This document shows, one piece after another, positions 32,426-40,811 of a stretch of DNA of 64,000 nt. A program made the position numbers and the translations under genes. A model generated the notes under the pieces. The model had not been told where the DNA came from. It saw only the letters and a list, made by a program, of their open reading frames with translations, and made no database searches. Each line of letters begins with the position of its first letter. Position 1 is the first letter of the stretch. This DNA comes from Cellulomonas uda (lineage in GTDB: Bacteria; Actinomycetota; Actinomycetes; Actinomycetales; Cellulomonadaceae): NCBI RefSeq assembly GCF_006538705.1, contig NZ_BJLP01000007.1, forward strand, positions 1 to 64,000. Direction: 5' to 3'.

Positions 32426-33379
32426 ATGCGTGCCCGCGCCGCCACCTCGCTCGCCCGCCGGGGGGCGGGCGCCCTCGTCCTCACCCTCGCTCTCGCCGCC
32501 TGCTCGTCGGACGACGGGCCCGGCGCCGGGTCCGACGAGGCCACGCTGTCGGTCGTCGCGTCGACCAACGTCTGGGGCGACGTCGTGCGTCAGGTCGGCG
32601 GCGACCTCGTCGAGGTCACGTCGGTCGTCGACGACCCGTCCGTCGACCCGCACTCGTTCGAGGCGAACGCGCGCGTCGAGCTCGCGATGTCGCGCGCCGA
32701 CCTGGTCATCGTCAACGGCGGCGGCTACGACGACTTCGCGTCGCAGCTGCTGGAGGCGCTCGACCAGGCGCCGCCGGTCGTCGTCGCGGTCGACTCCCAC
32801 GCGGCCGAGGACACGCACGCCGAGGACACGCACGCCGAGGACGGCCACGCGCACGGCGAGGGCAACGAGCACGTCTGGTACGACCCGCCGACGGTCGAGG
32901 CGGTCGCCCTGGACGTCGCGGACGAGCTAGCGGCGCTCGCACCCGAGCACGCGGCGCAGCTGCGGGCCAACGCGGACGCCTTCGTCGGGCGGCTCGCCGA
33001 GCTCGAGCAGCGGGCCGCGCGGCTCGCCGAGGAGCACGGCGGTGCCGAGGTGCTCGCGACCGAGCCGGTCCCGCTGTTCCTCGTCGAGGCGGCGGGGCTC
33101 GTGGACCGCACGCCCCCGCCGTTCTCGGCGGCGGTCGAGGAGGAGACCGACGTCCCGCCGGCCGCGATGAGCGAGATGCTCGACCTCGTGTCGTCGCCCC
33201 AGGTGGCGTTCCTCGTGTACAACGAGCAGACGACGGGTCCGCAGACGGACCAGGTGCTCGAGGCGGCGCAGGCCGCGGGGCTCCCCGTCGTGGACGTGAC
33301 CGAGACGCTGCCGGAGGGCGAGGACTACGTGTCGTGGATGGCGGGGAACCTGGACGCGTTCGCCCAGGCGCTCGCGTGA
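32426..33379 (+). CDS. Metal ABC transporter substrate-binding lipoprotein (ZnuA-like)
   Basis: A 317-residue lipoprotein: a basic N-terminus, a hydrophobic stretch and the lipobox LALAAC give lipidation at about Cys29. It is a cluster 9 (TroA/ZnuA-type) metal-binding protein. Ligand candidates are His in DPHSFEA and NEHVWYDPP. A His/Asp/Glu-rich loop (EDTHAEDTHAEDGHAHGEG, about 130-148) is typical of zinc proteins. The third His site of ZnuA is not seen; that region reads LATEPVPLFLVEAAG. LVYNEQTTGPQT near the C-terminus is common in actinobacterial relatives. Zinc or manganese is the likely cargo. The stop overlaps the ATPase start (GTGA). Confidence 0.87.
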   Translation: MRARAATSLARRGAGALVLTLALAACSSDDGPGAGSDEATLSVVASTNVWGDVVRQVGGDLVEVTSVVDDPSVDPHSFEANARVELAMSRADLVIVNGGGYDDFASQLLEALDQAPPVVVAVDSHAAEDTHAEDTHAEDGHAHGEGNEHVWYDPPTVEAVALDVADELAALAPEHAAQLRANADAFVGRLAELEQRAARLAEEHGGAEVLATEPVPLFLVEAAGLVDRTPPPFSAAVEEETDVPPAAMSEMLDLVSSPQVAFLVYNEQTTGPQTDQVLEAAQAAGLPVVDVTETLPEGEDYVSWMAGNLDAFAQALA

Positions 33380-34173
33380 GCGCACCGGCGGCGCCGCTCG
33401 AGCTCGCGGGGGCGCGGCTGGCCTACGGGCCGCGCGTCGTGTGGTCGGACCTCGACCTCGTCGTGCGACCGGGGGAGTTCCTCACCGTGCTGGGCCCCAA
33501 CGGGTCGGGCAAGACGAGCCTGCTGCGCGCGATCCTGGGGCTCGCGCCGCTCGACGGTGGGCGCCTGAGCATCCTGGGTCGCCCGCCGCGCCGCGGGAGC
33601 CGCGCGGTCGGGTACATCCCGCAGCAGCGGCTGATCGACCCGGCGACGCCCGTGCGTGCGCGGGACCTGGTGCGGCTCGGCCTCGACGGCGACCGGTGGG
33701 GTGTCGGCGGGCGCCGCACGCGTGCGCGGGTGGACGAGCTGCTCGCGGCGGTCGGGGCGACGTCGTACGCGGACGTCCCGCTCGGCATGCTCTCGGGCGG
33801 TGAGCAGCAACGCGTGCGCATCGCGCAGGCGCTCGGCACGGAGCCCGGGCTGCTGCTGTGCGACGAGCCGCTCCTGTCGCTGGACCTGCGCCACCAGCAC
33901 GAGGTCACCGCGCTGATCGACGCCATGCGCCGCGAGCGGGGCACGGCCGTGGTGTTCGTGACCCACGAGATCAACCCCGTGCTCCCGTACACGGACCGCG
34001 TCCTGTACCTGGGACCCGCCGGGCACGCGATCGGCGCGCCCGACGAGGTCCTCACCTCGAGCCGGCTCACCGCGCTGTACGGCACGCCCGTCGACGTCCT
34101 GCGCTCGCACGGGCGCGTCGTCATCGTCGGCGGCGACGACGAGCACCACCACGTCGAGGAGGCCGAGGCATGA
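33376..34173 (+). CDS. Metal ABC transporter ATP-binding protein
   Basis: A 265-residue ABC ATPase with Walker A GPNGSGKTS, Q-loop YIPQQR, signature LSGGEQQRVRIAQAL, Walker B LLLCDEPLLSLD and switch His in FVTHEI. It energises uptake with the lipoprotein upstream and permease downstream, joined by GTGA and ATGA overlaps. The C-terminus carries a His/Glu-rich tail (DDEHHHVEEAEA) that could bind metal and tune activity; this is an inference. Confidence 0.92.
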   Translation: MSAPAAPLELAGARLAYGPRVVWSDLDLVVRPGEFLTVLGPNGSGKTSLLRAILGLAPLDGGRLSILGRPPRRGSRAVGYIPQQRLIDPATPVRARDLVRLGLDGDRWGVGGRRTRARVDELLAAVGATSYADVPLGMLSGGEQQRVRIAQALGTEPGLLLCDEPLLSLDLRHQHEVTALIDAMRRERGTAVVFVTHEINPVLPYTDRVLYLGPAGHAIGAPDEVLTSSRLTALYGTPVDVLRSHGRVVIVGGDDEHHHVEEAEA

Positions 34174-35105
34174 GCGTGCTCGCGACGAGCGCCCTGACGA
34201 GCGCTGCGGCCGCCGGGGTGCGGGCGGAGGTCGCCGACGACTGGTGGCGGCGGGTGTTCGACTTCAGCGACTACGGCGCGCTGCTCGGCCTGGTGCACAA
34301 CTCGTTGATCGCGGCCGCGGTGCTCGGGCTCGTCGGCGGTCTCGTCGGGGTGTTCGTCATGCAGCGCGACCTCGCGTTCGCGGTGCACGGGATCAGCGAG
34401 CTGTCGTTCGCGGGCGCGGCCGCGGCGCTGCTGCTGTCGATCGACGTCATGCTCGGCGCGGTGCTCGGCTCGGTCGTCGCGGCGGTCGTGATCGGTCTGC
34501 TGGGCACGCGTGCGCGCGACCGGAACTCGATCATCGGCGTGCTCATGCCGTTCGGGCTGGGCCTCGGCGTGCTCTTCCTCGCGCTCTACCCGGGCCGTGC
34601 CGCGAACAAGTTCGGGCTGCTCACGGGGCAGGTCGTGGCGGTGGACTCGACCCGGCTGTCGGTGTTCCTGGTGGTCGCCGCGCTCGTCGTCGCGGGCCTG
34701 CTCGCGATGTGGCGCCCGCTGACGTTCGCCAGCGTGGACCCGGACGTGGCGGCCGCGCGCGGTGTGCCGACGCGCGCCCTGGGTCTGGCGTTCATGCTCC
34801 TGCTCGGGCTGGCGGTCGCGCTCGCGGTGCAGGTGGTCGGCGCGCTGCTCGTGCTGTCCCTGCTGATCACGCCCGCCGCGGCCGCGACGCGCGTGTCGGC
34901 GTCGCCCGTGGTGGTGCCCCTGCTGTCGGTCGGGTTCGCGATGACCAGCGCGGTCGGCGGGATCCTGCTCGCGCTCGGCGGCTCGGTGCCGATCAGCCCG
35001 TACGTCACGACGATCTCGTTCGTCATCTACGTCGTGTGCCGGCTCGTCGGACGCGCGCGCACGCGGCGCGGCTGGGCGCGCAGGACGCAGGCCGTCGCGG
35101 CCTGA
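34170..35105 (+). CDS. Metal ABC transporter permease (ZnuB/MntB-like)
   Basis: A 311-residue membrane protein with about eight hydrophobic helices, of the ABC-3 permease family. HGISELSFAGAAAALLL, IIGVLMPFGLGLGVLFLAL and LLITPAAAATRVSASP are the conserved segments. It forms the channel for the Zn/Mn importer. Its ATG overlaps the ATPase stop (ATGA). The gene ends 25 bp before the stop of the convergent Zur-like gene. Confidence 0.92.
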   Translation: MSVLATSALTSAAAAGVRAEVADDWWRRVFDFSDYGALLGLVHNSLIAAAVLGLVGGLVGVFVMQRDLAFAVHGISELSFAGAAAALLLSIDVMLGAVLGSVVAAVVIGLLGTRARDRNSIIGVLMPFGLGLGVLFLALYPGRAANKFGLLTGQVVAVDSTRLSVFLVVAALVVAGLLAMWRPLTFASVDPDVAAARGVPTRALGLAFMLLLGLAVALAVQVVGALLVLSLLITPAAAATRVSASPVVVPLLSVGFAMTSAVGGILLALGGSVPISPYVTTISFVIYVVCRLVGRARTRRGWARRTQAVAA

Positions 35106-35130
35106 ACGGCCGCGTCCCTCGTCGGCCCCG

Positions 35131-35535
35131 TCAGGAGGTCGCGAGCTCCTCGGCGCACGTCGCGCACGTGCCGAACAGCTCGAGCGTGTGCGACACGTCC
35201 ACGAAGCCCGTCTCGTCGGACAGCGAGGCGACGAGCGTCTCGAACGCGGCGGCCTGCACCTCGACGGTGCGCCCGCAGCTGCGGCACACGAGGTGGTGGT
35301 GGTGCCCCTGCCGCTCGCACCGGCGGTACAGCGTCTCGCCGGTCGCGGTGCGCAGCACGTCGAACTCGCCGCTCGCGGCCATCGCCCCGAGCGTGCGGTA
35401 CACCGTCGCCAGGCCGATGTCCTCGCCCCGCTGCGCGAGGAGCTGGTGGATCTGCTGCGCGCTGCGGAAGTCTGCGAGCTCGTCCATGAGCTGGCCGATC
35501 GCGCGTCGCTGGCGCGTCGTGCGCTGACCGATCAC
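35131..35535 (-). CDS. zur: Fur-family metalloregulator, probable Zur
   Basis: A 134-residue Fur-type repressor. The winged helix (RQRRAIGQLMDELADFRSAQQIHQLL, then IGLATVYRTLGAM) is followed by HHHHLVCRSCG and CATCAEE, the usual metal-binding region and CxxC pairs. Placement beside the zinc-type importer favours Zur. The start at GTG 35535 is preferred over GTG 35541, because the GGGAGG site lies at a workable distance only from 35535. It faces the ABC operon, so the two do not share a promoter; control would be through the candidate operator near 32370. Confidence 0.85.
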   Translation of the reverse strand: MIGQRTTRQRRAIGQLMDELADFRSAQQIHQLLAQRGEDIGLATVYRTLGAMAASGEFDVLRTATGETLYRRCERQGHHHHLVCRSCGRTVEVQAAAFETLVASLSDETGFVDVSHTLELFGTCATCAEELATS

Positions 35536-35589
35536 GTGCACCTCCCGGGGGTCGCCCGAGTCTACGTGGCGCGGCCGTGCCGGACGGCG

Positions 35590-36129
35590 TCAGCCCCGCG
35601 ACGTGCCACCCGCGCCGACCGCCTCGACGAGCGCCTCGCCGAACGCCGGCAGGTCGTCGGGCGTCCGGCTGGACACGAGCGGCCCGTCCACGACGACCTG
35701 CTCGTCCACCCACTGCGCGCCCGCGTTCGTCAGGTCGGTGCGCAGCGACGGGTAGCTCGTCATGCGCCGCCCGCGGACCGCGTCCGCCTCGACGAGGACC
35801 CACGCGCCGTGGCAGATCACGCCCACGGGCTTGCCCGCGTCGACGAACTCGCGCACGAACCGGACGGCGTCCTGCGACATCCGCAGGTCGTCCGCGTTGA
35901 CCACGCCGCCCGGCAGCACGAGCGCGTCGAAGTCGGCGGCGTCGGCGGTGGCGACCGGGAGGTCGACGTTCTGCTCGTACCCGTTCTTCCCGACGACCGT
36001 GACGTCCGTGGGCGACACGAGCGACGCGCGCGCTCCGGCGTCCGTCAGGGCCGCCCACGGGTGGGTGAGCTCGCTGTCCTCGAAGCCGTCGGTGAGCAGG
36101 AAGGCGACGGTGCGGTCGTCGAGCGACAT
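35590..36129 (-). CDS. DJ-1/PfpI family class I amidotransferase-fold protein
   Basis: A 179-residue protein of the PfpI/YhbO type. The nucleophile elbow is VGVICHGAWVLV, with Cys followed by His as in this family; the Glu of DGFEDSELTHP supports the Cys. Members have been described as proteases, chaperones or deglycases acting on glyoxal-modified proteins; the true activity is debated. The ATG at 36129 follows GAGGAGGACCCC. Likely stress-related. It is upstream of, and in the same direction as, the Zur-like gene, 54 bp apart. Confidence 0.85.
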   Translation of the reverse strand: MSLDDRTVAFLLTDGFEDSELTHPWAALTDAGARASLVSPTDVTVVGKNGYEQNVDLPVATADAADFDALVLPGGVVNADDLRMSQDAVRFVREFVDAGKPVGVICHGAWVLVEADAVRGRRMTSYPSLRTDLTNAGAQWVDEQVVVDGPLVSSRTPDDLPAFGEALVEAVGAGGTSRG

Positions 36130-36277
36130 GGGGTCCTCCTCGTGGTCGGTCCGGTCAGGCTAGGCACGCCCCGTCCGGGTCGGCACGTCGAGAGGCGACG
36201 CCGCGCGCCACATGCACCCGTCGCGCGCGGTGTGCGCCCGCCGCGCGCGACGTCGCGCCCCGTGCCACGGTGGCGCC

Positions 36278-37111
36278 ATGACGAGCGCGGTGGGGTCGAT
36301 GTGGGCGTGGGACAACCCGGTGCCGCAGCAGGACGACGCGCGTGGGCGTGGGTACACGCCGGCCGCACCGGCCCCGCTCGCGGCGTTCGCGGCCACGCGC
36401 GGGCTGGGGCGCGTGCACCTCGCGGCCCCGTGGGCGGCCGACGAGGGGCCCGTCGGGGAGTGGTTCGGCGACGCGGCGCGCGCGCTGCGCGCCGCGGGGG
36501 TCGCCGTGGGTGCGCTCGGCGGCGACCCGGGCTGGCTCGACCAACCCGCGCTCGCCGCGACGTGGGCCGACGCCGCGCTGCGCTCGGCGGGCGGCGCGCT
36601 CGACGCGGTGCAGCTCGACGTCGAGCCGTGGACCCTGCCCGCGTGGCGGACGGACCCGGCCCCGGGCGCGCGGGCGTGGCTCGCCGTGCTCGACGCGACG
36701 CGCGCGGCCGTGGACGTCCCGCTCGGGGCGGACGCGCCGTGGTGGCTCACGACCGTGCCCGCTCCGGACGAGCCGGGCACGCTGCTCGACGCGGTCCTGC
36801 GGCGGGTCGAGCGCGTGGTGGTCGTCGCGTTCGCGGACCACGCGGAGGGCGCCGACGGGATCGTCGCGCTCGCGCGGCCGGCCGTCGCCGCGGCACAGGC
36901 GGCGGGCGTCGCGTGGAGCGTGGGGGTGGAGACGGACACGCCCGAGGTCGCCGGGGGAGCGCAGTTCACGTTCGTCGACGAGGGTGCGGCGGTGCTCGAG
37001 CGTGAGGCGGCGCTCGTGGCGTCGGCGTTCGACGCGCCGGGCTGCGTGTGCGTGGAGCACCACCGCGCGTGGCGGCGACTGCTCGGGCTCGACACCGCGC
37101 TCCAGGACTGA
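36278..37111 (+). CDS. Unrecognised protein, TIM-barrel (glycosidase-like) features
   Basis: A 277-residue protein I do not recognise. Repeated strand-helix units with short motifs (GSMWAWDNP, GLGRVHLAAPW, GVAVGALGGDPGW, AVQLDVEPWTLP, VVVVAFADH, GVAWSVGVETDT) suggest a TIM barrel of the kind found in glycoside hydrolases; QLDVEPW holds acidic residues at a strand end. There is no signal peptide, so it is probably cytoplasmic. Start ATG at 36278; no strong ribosome site. Function is unknown. Confidence 0.7.
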   Translation: MTSAVGSMWAWDNPVPQQDDARGRGYTPAAPAPLAAFAATRGLGRVHLAAPWAADEGPVGEWFGDAARALRAAGVAVGALGGDPGWLDQPALAATWADAALRSAGGALDAVQLDVEPWTLPAWRTDPAPGARAWLAVLDATRAAVDVPLGADAPWWLTTVPAPDEPGTLLDAVLRRVERVVVVAFADHAEGADGIVALARPAVAAAQAAGVAWSVGVETDTPEVAGGAQFTFVDEGAAVLEREAALVASAFDAPGCVCVEHHRAWRRLLGLDTALQD

Positions 37112-37253
37112 CCCGGCGCCGATCCGGTGTCGGCTCGGAGCTGACGCCTCGTCGTCCACAACCGGGTGCAGGGACCTCGTCGTCCCGTCGCGTGCGTCCT
37201 ACGGTGGACGCAGGGACCGGGACATCGGCGTCCCGGGGGCGGAGGGAAGGCTC

Positions 37254-38069
37254 ATGACCGCGGGTGAGCTCTGCACGGCTCGGTCGGGCGACGGGACGAC
37301 GATCGCGTACGAGCGTTCGGGCGGCGGCCCGCCGCTCGTGATGGTCGGGGGCGCGTTCACCACGCGTGAGGTGTTCCGCCCGCTGGCCGAGCTCCTCGGG
37401 GACGTGTTCACGACCGTGCTCGTGGACCGGCGGGGCCGGGGGGACAGCGGCGACGCGATCGTCCCGCACGAGGCGTTCTCCTACACGGTCGACCGCGAGG
37501 TGGAGGACCTCGAGGCGGTGGTCGCGGCCGAGGGCGGCCGCGCTGCGGTGCTGGGCTTCTCGTCGGGCGCGAACCTCGCGCTGCACGCGGCGGCGGCCGG
37601 CCTGCCCGTCTCGGCTCTCGTGCTGTACGAGGCGCCGTTCTCGCTCGCGGGCCTGCCCGCCGCGGCGCCGGACGTGCCGCGCCGGCTCGCCGGTCTCGTC
37701 GCGGAGGGACACCTGGGCGACGCCGTCGCCACCATGCAGCGCGAGGTCATCGGCCTGCCGTCGGCGATGGTCGAGCAGGCGCGACGGTCACCGGGCTGGC
37801 ATGCCCTCGAGGAGCTCGCGCAGACGTGCGTGTACGACGCGACGATCACGGCCGCCCCGAACGTCCCGACCCCCGCGATGCGTGCGCTCGCGGTCCCGAC
37901 CCTCGTGGTCTGCGGTGCGCAGACGTGGCCGACGCTGCGCGCGGCGGGCGCGGCGCTCGCGGGCGAGCTGGCGGCCGCCCGGTACGTCGAGGTCCCGGGC
38001 GGTGCGGGGCACGAGATCGCCGCCGAGGCCACCGCAGCGCTCCTGCGCGCCGAGCTCGCCCACGGGTGA
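37254..38069 (+). CDS. Alpha/beta-fold hydrolase
   Basis: A 271-residue alpha/beta hydrolase. The nucleophile Ser lies in LGFSSGANLALHA (GxSxG), the oxyanion region in VMVGGAFTTR, and the catalytic His in GGAGHEIA near the C-terminus. DRRGRGDSGD is the usual strand-4 motif. The substrate is unknown; small-ester or lactone hydrolysis is plausible. The ATG at 37254 follows GGAGGGAAGG. A TACGGT element near 37200 may be its promoter. A very strong terminator follows. Confidence 0.85.
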   Translation: MTAGELCTARSGDGTTIAYERSGGGPPLVMVGGAFTTREVFRPLAELLGDVFTTVLVDRRGRGDSGDAIVPHEAFSYTVDREVEDLEAVVAAEGGRAAVLGFSSGANLALHAAAAGLPVSALVLYEAPFSLAGLPAAAPDVPRRLAGLVAEGHLGDAVATMQREVIGLPSAMVEQARRSPGWHALEELAQTCVYDATITAAPNVPTPAMRALAVPTLVVCGAQTWPTLRAAGAALAGELAAARYVEVPGGAGHEIAAEATAALLRAELAHG

Positions 38070-38096
38070 CGAGCGGGGCTGCCGCGTTCGCCTGAG

Positions 38097-38138
38097 ACGC
38101 GACGAGGGCGGGACCGCGTGGTCCCGCCCTCGTCGCGT
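38097..38138. terminator. Strong 19-bp bidirectional terminator
   Basis: Perfect stem: 38097-38115 pairs with 38120-38138 around a 4-base GCGT loop. It is the longest perfect hairpin I saw in the window. It lies between the convergent hydrolase and CsbD genes. Confidence 0.88.
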
Positions 38139-38180
38139 CCTGGTCGCCCGCTGGGAGCGCCCAGGCCTGCTCGGCTGCCG

Positions 38181-38369
38181 TCAGAAGGCGTCCTTGACGT
38201 CCTTCGCGGCGTCCTTCAGGTGGTCACCGGCCTGCTTGACGCCGGCCTCGGCCTGCTCGGCGCGGCCCTCACGCTCGGTGTCCTCGTCGCCCGTGGCCTT
38301 GCCGAGGCCCTCCTTGGCCTTGCCCGCGAGCTCTTCGCCCTGGTGCTTGATCTTGTCGTCGAGACCCAT
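38181..38369 (-). CDS. CsbD family stress protein
   Basis: A 62-residue, Lys/Glu/Ala-rich, strongly helical protein. MGLDDKIKHQGEELAGKAKEG and the repeated AGKAKEGLGKATGD pattern mark the CsbD family, small hydrophilic proteins induced by general stress. The function is unclear. Located among other small stress-type genes and ended by the shared 38097 terminator. Confidence 0.9.
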   Translation of the reverse strand: MGLDDKIKHQGEELAGKAKEGLGKATGDEDTEREGRAEQAEAGVKQAGDHLKDAAKDVKDAF

Positions 38370-38434
38370 CGCGTCGTCCTTCCTCGTGGTTGTCTCGAAC
38401 GTAACCGCTCGCCGCGTGGGGCGCGCGGCGAGCG

Positions 38435-38662
38435 TCAGACGTCGCGCTCGTCGGGCTCGGTGGCGGACCGCTCGACGAGGTAGGTGCGTCCGTTGGCGTC
38501 CTGCACCCGCACGAGGGTGCTGCGCAGCTCCTGCTCGCGGGCGTGCTCCTGCTCGGTCGTCGGGCGTGCGGGCTCGCGGCTGTCGCCGACCTGCGCGGGG
38601 CCGAGGAGGTGACGCGCGAGCCAGTCGGTCAACGCGCGACCGGTGCGCGGCGAGCGGGACAT
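38435..38662 (-). CDS. Small hypothetical protein
   Basis: A 75-residue, charged protein with no motif I recognise (ALTDWLARHLLGPAQ, then RVQDANGRTYLVERS). The C-terminal half looks like a short beta-hairpin; the middle is polar and disordered. The start ATG at 38662 is next to the MarR operator region, so it may be controlled together with the divergent MarR gene. Confidence 0.65.
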   Translation of the reverse strand: MSRSPRTGRALTDWLARHLLGPAQVGDSREPARPTTEQEHAREQELRSTLVRVQDANGRTYLVERSATEPDERDV

Positions 38663-38684
38663 GCGGTGCCTCCTGGCGACGGTG

Positions 38685-38713
38685 ATAAGTGCCCTCACTA
38701 TAAGTGCCCTCAC
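38685..38713. promoter_or_regulatory. Duplicated MarR-type operator
   Basis: ATAAGTGCCCTCAC occurs twice, at 38685-38698 and 38700-38713, a 15-bp period. Each copy contains AGTG-CCCT-CAC, so the pair gives overlapping inverted and direct half-sites. It fills the gap between two divergent genes and ends 9 bp before the TAGGAT -10 of the MarR gene. Autoregulation by the MarR product is the simplest reading. Confidence 0.65.
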
Positions 38714-38734
38714 GATCGACCTAGGATGACGCGC

Positions 38735-39172
38735 GTGACCGACGACCCTCTCGCGCTCGAGGCGCAGGTGTGCCTCGCGCTGTCCGCCGCCGCCCGTGCG
38801 CTCGTCGGGACCTACCGCACGCTGCTCGAGCCGCTCGGCCTGACGCACCCGCAGTACCTCGCGATGCTCGCGCTGTGGCAGCACGGGCCGATGTCGCTCG
38901 CGGGGCTCGCCGGGCGTCTGCACCTCGAGCCGGCCACCGCGTCGCCGCTCGTGCGCCGGCTCGAGGACCGTGGGCTCGTCGCGCGCCGGACGGACGAGCG
39001 GGACGAGCGCGCGCTGCTCATCGAGCTCACCGACGCGGGTGCCGCGATGCGCGCGCAGGCCGTCGGCGTGCCCGCCGCGATGCTCGACCGGCTGGGGATC
39101 GACGTCGACGAGGCCGCGCGGGTGCGGGACGCCGCGCTGCGCATGCTCGACGCGTGCGAGCGGGCGGTCTGA
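38735..39172 (+). CDS. MarR-family transcriptional regulator
   Basis: A 145-residue winged-helix regulator. LTHPQYLAMLALWQHGPMSLAGLAGRLHLEPATASPLVRRLEDRGLV is the MarR DNA-binding core, with the wing RTDERDERALLIELTDAG. The lone Cys near the N-terminus (QVCLALSAAARAL) is at the position of the redox-sensing Cys of OhrR-type members, and the DPLALEAQVC start is similar, so a peroxide-sensing role is possible. The GTG at 38735 is chosen because TAGGAT lies seven bases before it; an ATG at 38726 overlaps that -10. It is divergent from the small hypothetical gene. Confidence 0.85.
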   Translation: MTDDPLALEAQVCLALSAAARALVGTYRTLLEPLGLTHPQYLAMLALWQHGPMSLAGLAGRLHLEPATASPLVRRLEDRGLVARRTDERDERALLIELTDAGAAMRAQAVGVPAAMLDRLGIDVDEAARVRDAALRMLDACERAV

Positions 39173-39249
39173 GCGCGCCGTCCGAGCGTGCGTCCGTCGC
39201 GTGACGTGCCTGGTTGCGCCGATGTCGGCGAAAGTGACAAACTCGCATG

Positions 39250-39261
39250 GCAAACGTTTGC
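39250..39261. promoter_or_regulatory. LacI-type operator upstream of uxaC
   Basis: GCAAACGTTTGC is a perfect 12-bp palindrome with the central CG typical of LacI-family sites. It lies 49 bp before the uxaC start and matches the two other sites near 40796 and 48942. The LacI regulator encoded at 48990 is the likely ligand-responsive repressor. Confidence 0.8.
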
Positions 39262-39309
39262 AGCAGAGAGTCGGACGACGAGGTCCGGCCGCGACCGGAA
39301 GGAACCGCG

Positions 39310-40749
39310 GTGACGCGCCCCGCCCTGACCCTCGACCCCGACCGGGCGCTGCCGGCCGAGCCCACCGTCCGGGCCATCGCGCGCGAGCTGCTCGCCGGCA
39401 CCCAGGACCTGCCGCTCGTCTCGATGCACGGCCACGTCGACGTGGACCTGCTCCTGGCCGACGAGCCGTTCCGCGACCCCGCCGAGCTCCTCGTCGTGCC
39501 CGACCACTACCTGCTGCGACTGCTCGTCTCGCAGGGCGTGAGCCTCGACGCGCTCGGTGTCCCGCGCCGTGACGGCGGCGCCGTCGAGCGTGACCCGCGC
39601 GAGATCTGGCGGCAGGTCGCCTCGCGCTGGCACGTGCTGCGCGGCACGCCGACGCGGTTCTGGCTCGAGCACGAGCTCGTGGACGTGCTCGGCGTGACGG
39701 TGCGCCCGTCGGCGCAGACTGCCGACGAGACCTACGACCAGATGGCCGAGGCGCTGGCCAAGCCGCAGACCCGGCCGCGTGCCCTGTTCGAGCGGTTCCA
39801 GCTCGAGCTGCTCGCCACGACCGACGACGCGACCGCCCCGCTCGACGCGCACGCCGCGCTCGAGCACGCGGGGCTGCCGGGCCGGGTCGTGCCGACGTTC
39901 CGGCCGGACGCGCTGCTCGACGCCGCGGCGCCCGGGTGGGGGCAGCGCGTCGCGCGGCTCGACGAGCTCACCGGGGTGCGCGTGCGCGACGCGCGCACGC
40001 TCGTCGAAGCGCTCGCGGTCCGCCGCGGCCACTTCGTCGAGCGCGGTGCGCTCGCGACCGACCACGGCATGCGGACGCTGCGGGCGGAGCGCCTCGACGA
40101 CCACGAGGCCGACGCGCTCGTCGTCGCCGCGCTGCGTGCCGCCGAGGCCGGGCGCGCGCTCGACGCGCCGCAGGCCGACGCGCTCGCGGGGCACCTGCTG
40201 TTCGAGATGGCGCGGACGTCGTGCGAGGACGGCCTCGTCATGCAGCTGCATCCCGGGGTCCTGCGGGGGTACGACACGCAGGTCGACGCGCTGCGCGGAC
40301 CGGACGTGGGCTACGACATCCCGGTGGCGACCGACTTCGTGCACGGGCTGCGCCCGCTGCTCGAGGCGTTCGGGCACCATCCCCGGTTCCGGCTGGTCGT
40401 GTTCACGGTCGACGAGGACGCCTACTCGCGTGAGCTCGCACCGCTCGCGGGCGTGTACCCGGCGATGCGGCTCGGAGCGCCGTGGTGGTTCCTCGACACC
40501 CCCGACTCGATGCGGCGGTTCCGCGAGGCCGTGACGGACACCGCGGGCTTCTACAACACGACGGGCTTCGTGGACGACACGCGCGCGTTCTGCTCGATCC
40601 CGGCGCGGCACGACCTGGCGCGCCGGGTGGACGCGGGGTTCCTCGCGCGGCTCGTCGCGGAGCACCGGCTGGACCTGGACGAGGCGCACGAGACGGCGGT
40701 CGACCTCGCGTACCGGTTGCCGCTCGCGTCGTACCAGCGACCCATCTGA
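39310..40749 (+). CDS. uxaC: Glucuronate (uronate) isomerase
   Basis: A 479-residue TIM-barrel isomerase that converts D-glucuronate to D-fructuronate (or galacturonate to tagaturonate). Family marks: SMHGHVDVDLLL with the metal His pair near the N-terminus, TRFWLEHELVDVLG, MQLHPGVLRGYD and the C-terminal GFVDDTRAFCSIPARHD. The GTG at 39310 follows GGAAGGAA; upstream in-frame codons precede the operator and are not expected to be translated. First gene of the glucuronate cluster and under a LacI-type operator. It provides the step between alpha-glucuronidase and the missing fructuronate reductase. Confidence 0.92.
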   Translation: MTRPALTLDPDRALPAEPTVRAIARELLAGTQDLPLVSMHGHVDVDLLLADEPFRDPAELLVVPDHYLLRLLVSQGVSLDALGVPRRDGGAVERDPREIWRQVASRWHVLRGTPTRFWLEHELVDVLGVTVRPSAQTADETYDQMAEALAKPQTRPRALFERFQLELLATTDDATAPLDAHAALEHAGLPGRVVPTFRPDALLDAAAPGWGQRVARLDELTGVRVRDARTLVEALAVRRGHFVERGALATDHGMRTLRAERLDDHEADALVVAALRAAEAGRALDAPQADALAGHLLFEMARTSCEDGLVMQLHPGVLRGYDTQVDALRGPDVGYDIPVATDFVHGLRPLLEAFGHHPRFRLVVFTVDEDAYSRELAPLAGVYPAMRLGAPWWFLDTPDSMRRFREAVTDTAGFYNTTGFVDDTRAFCSIPARHDLARRVDAGFLARLVAEHRLDLDEAHETAVDLAYRLPLASYQRPI

Positions 40750-40795
40750 CGCGGTTCGCAGGGTGTACACGCCGCACCCCCTGTGGCAACATGCG

Positions 40796-40811
40796 TGGCA
40801 ACCGTTAGCCA
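40796..40811. promoter_or_regulatory. LacI-type operator upstream of the sugar ABC operon
   Basis: TGGCAACCGTTAGCCA, an imperfect palindrome (12 of 16 positions symmetric), shares the AACCGTT core with the site at 48942. It lies about 98 bp before the first permease gene. Confidence 0.65.

Noticed and set aside
39247-39309. Upstream extension of UxaC beginning at ATG 39247
   Set aside because: It would start next to the LacI operator; GTG 39310 has a GGAAGGAA site and fits the family N-terminus.
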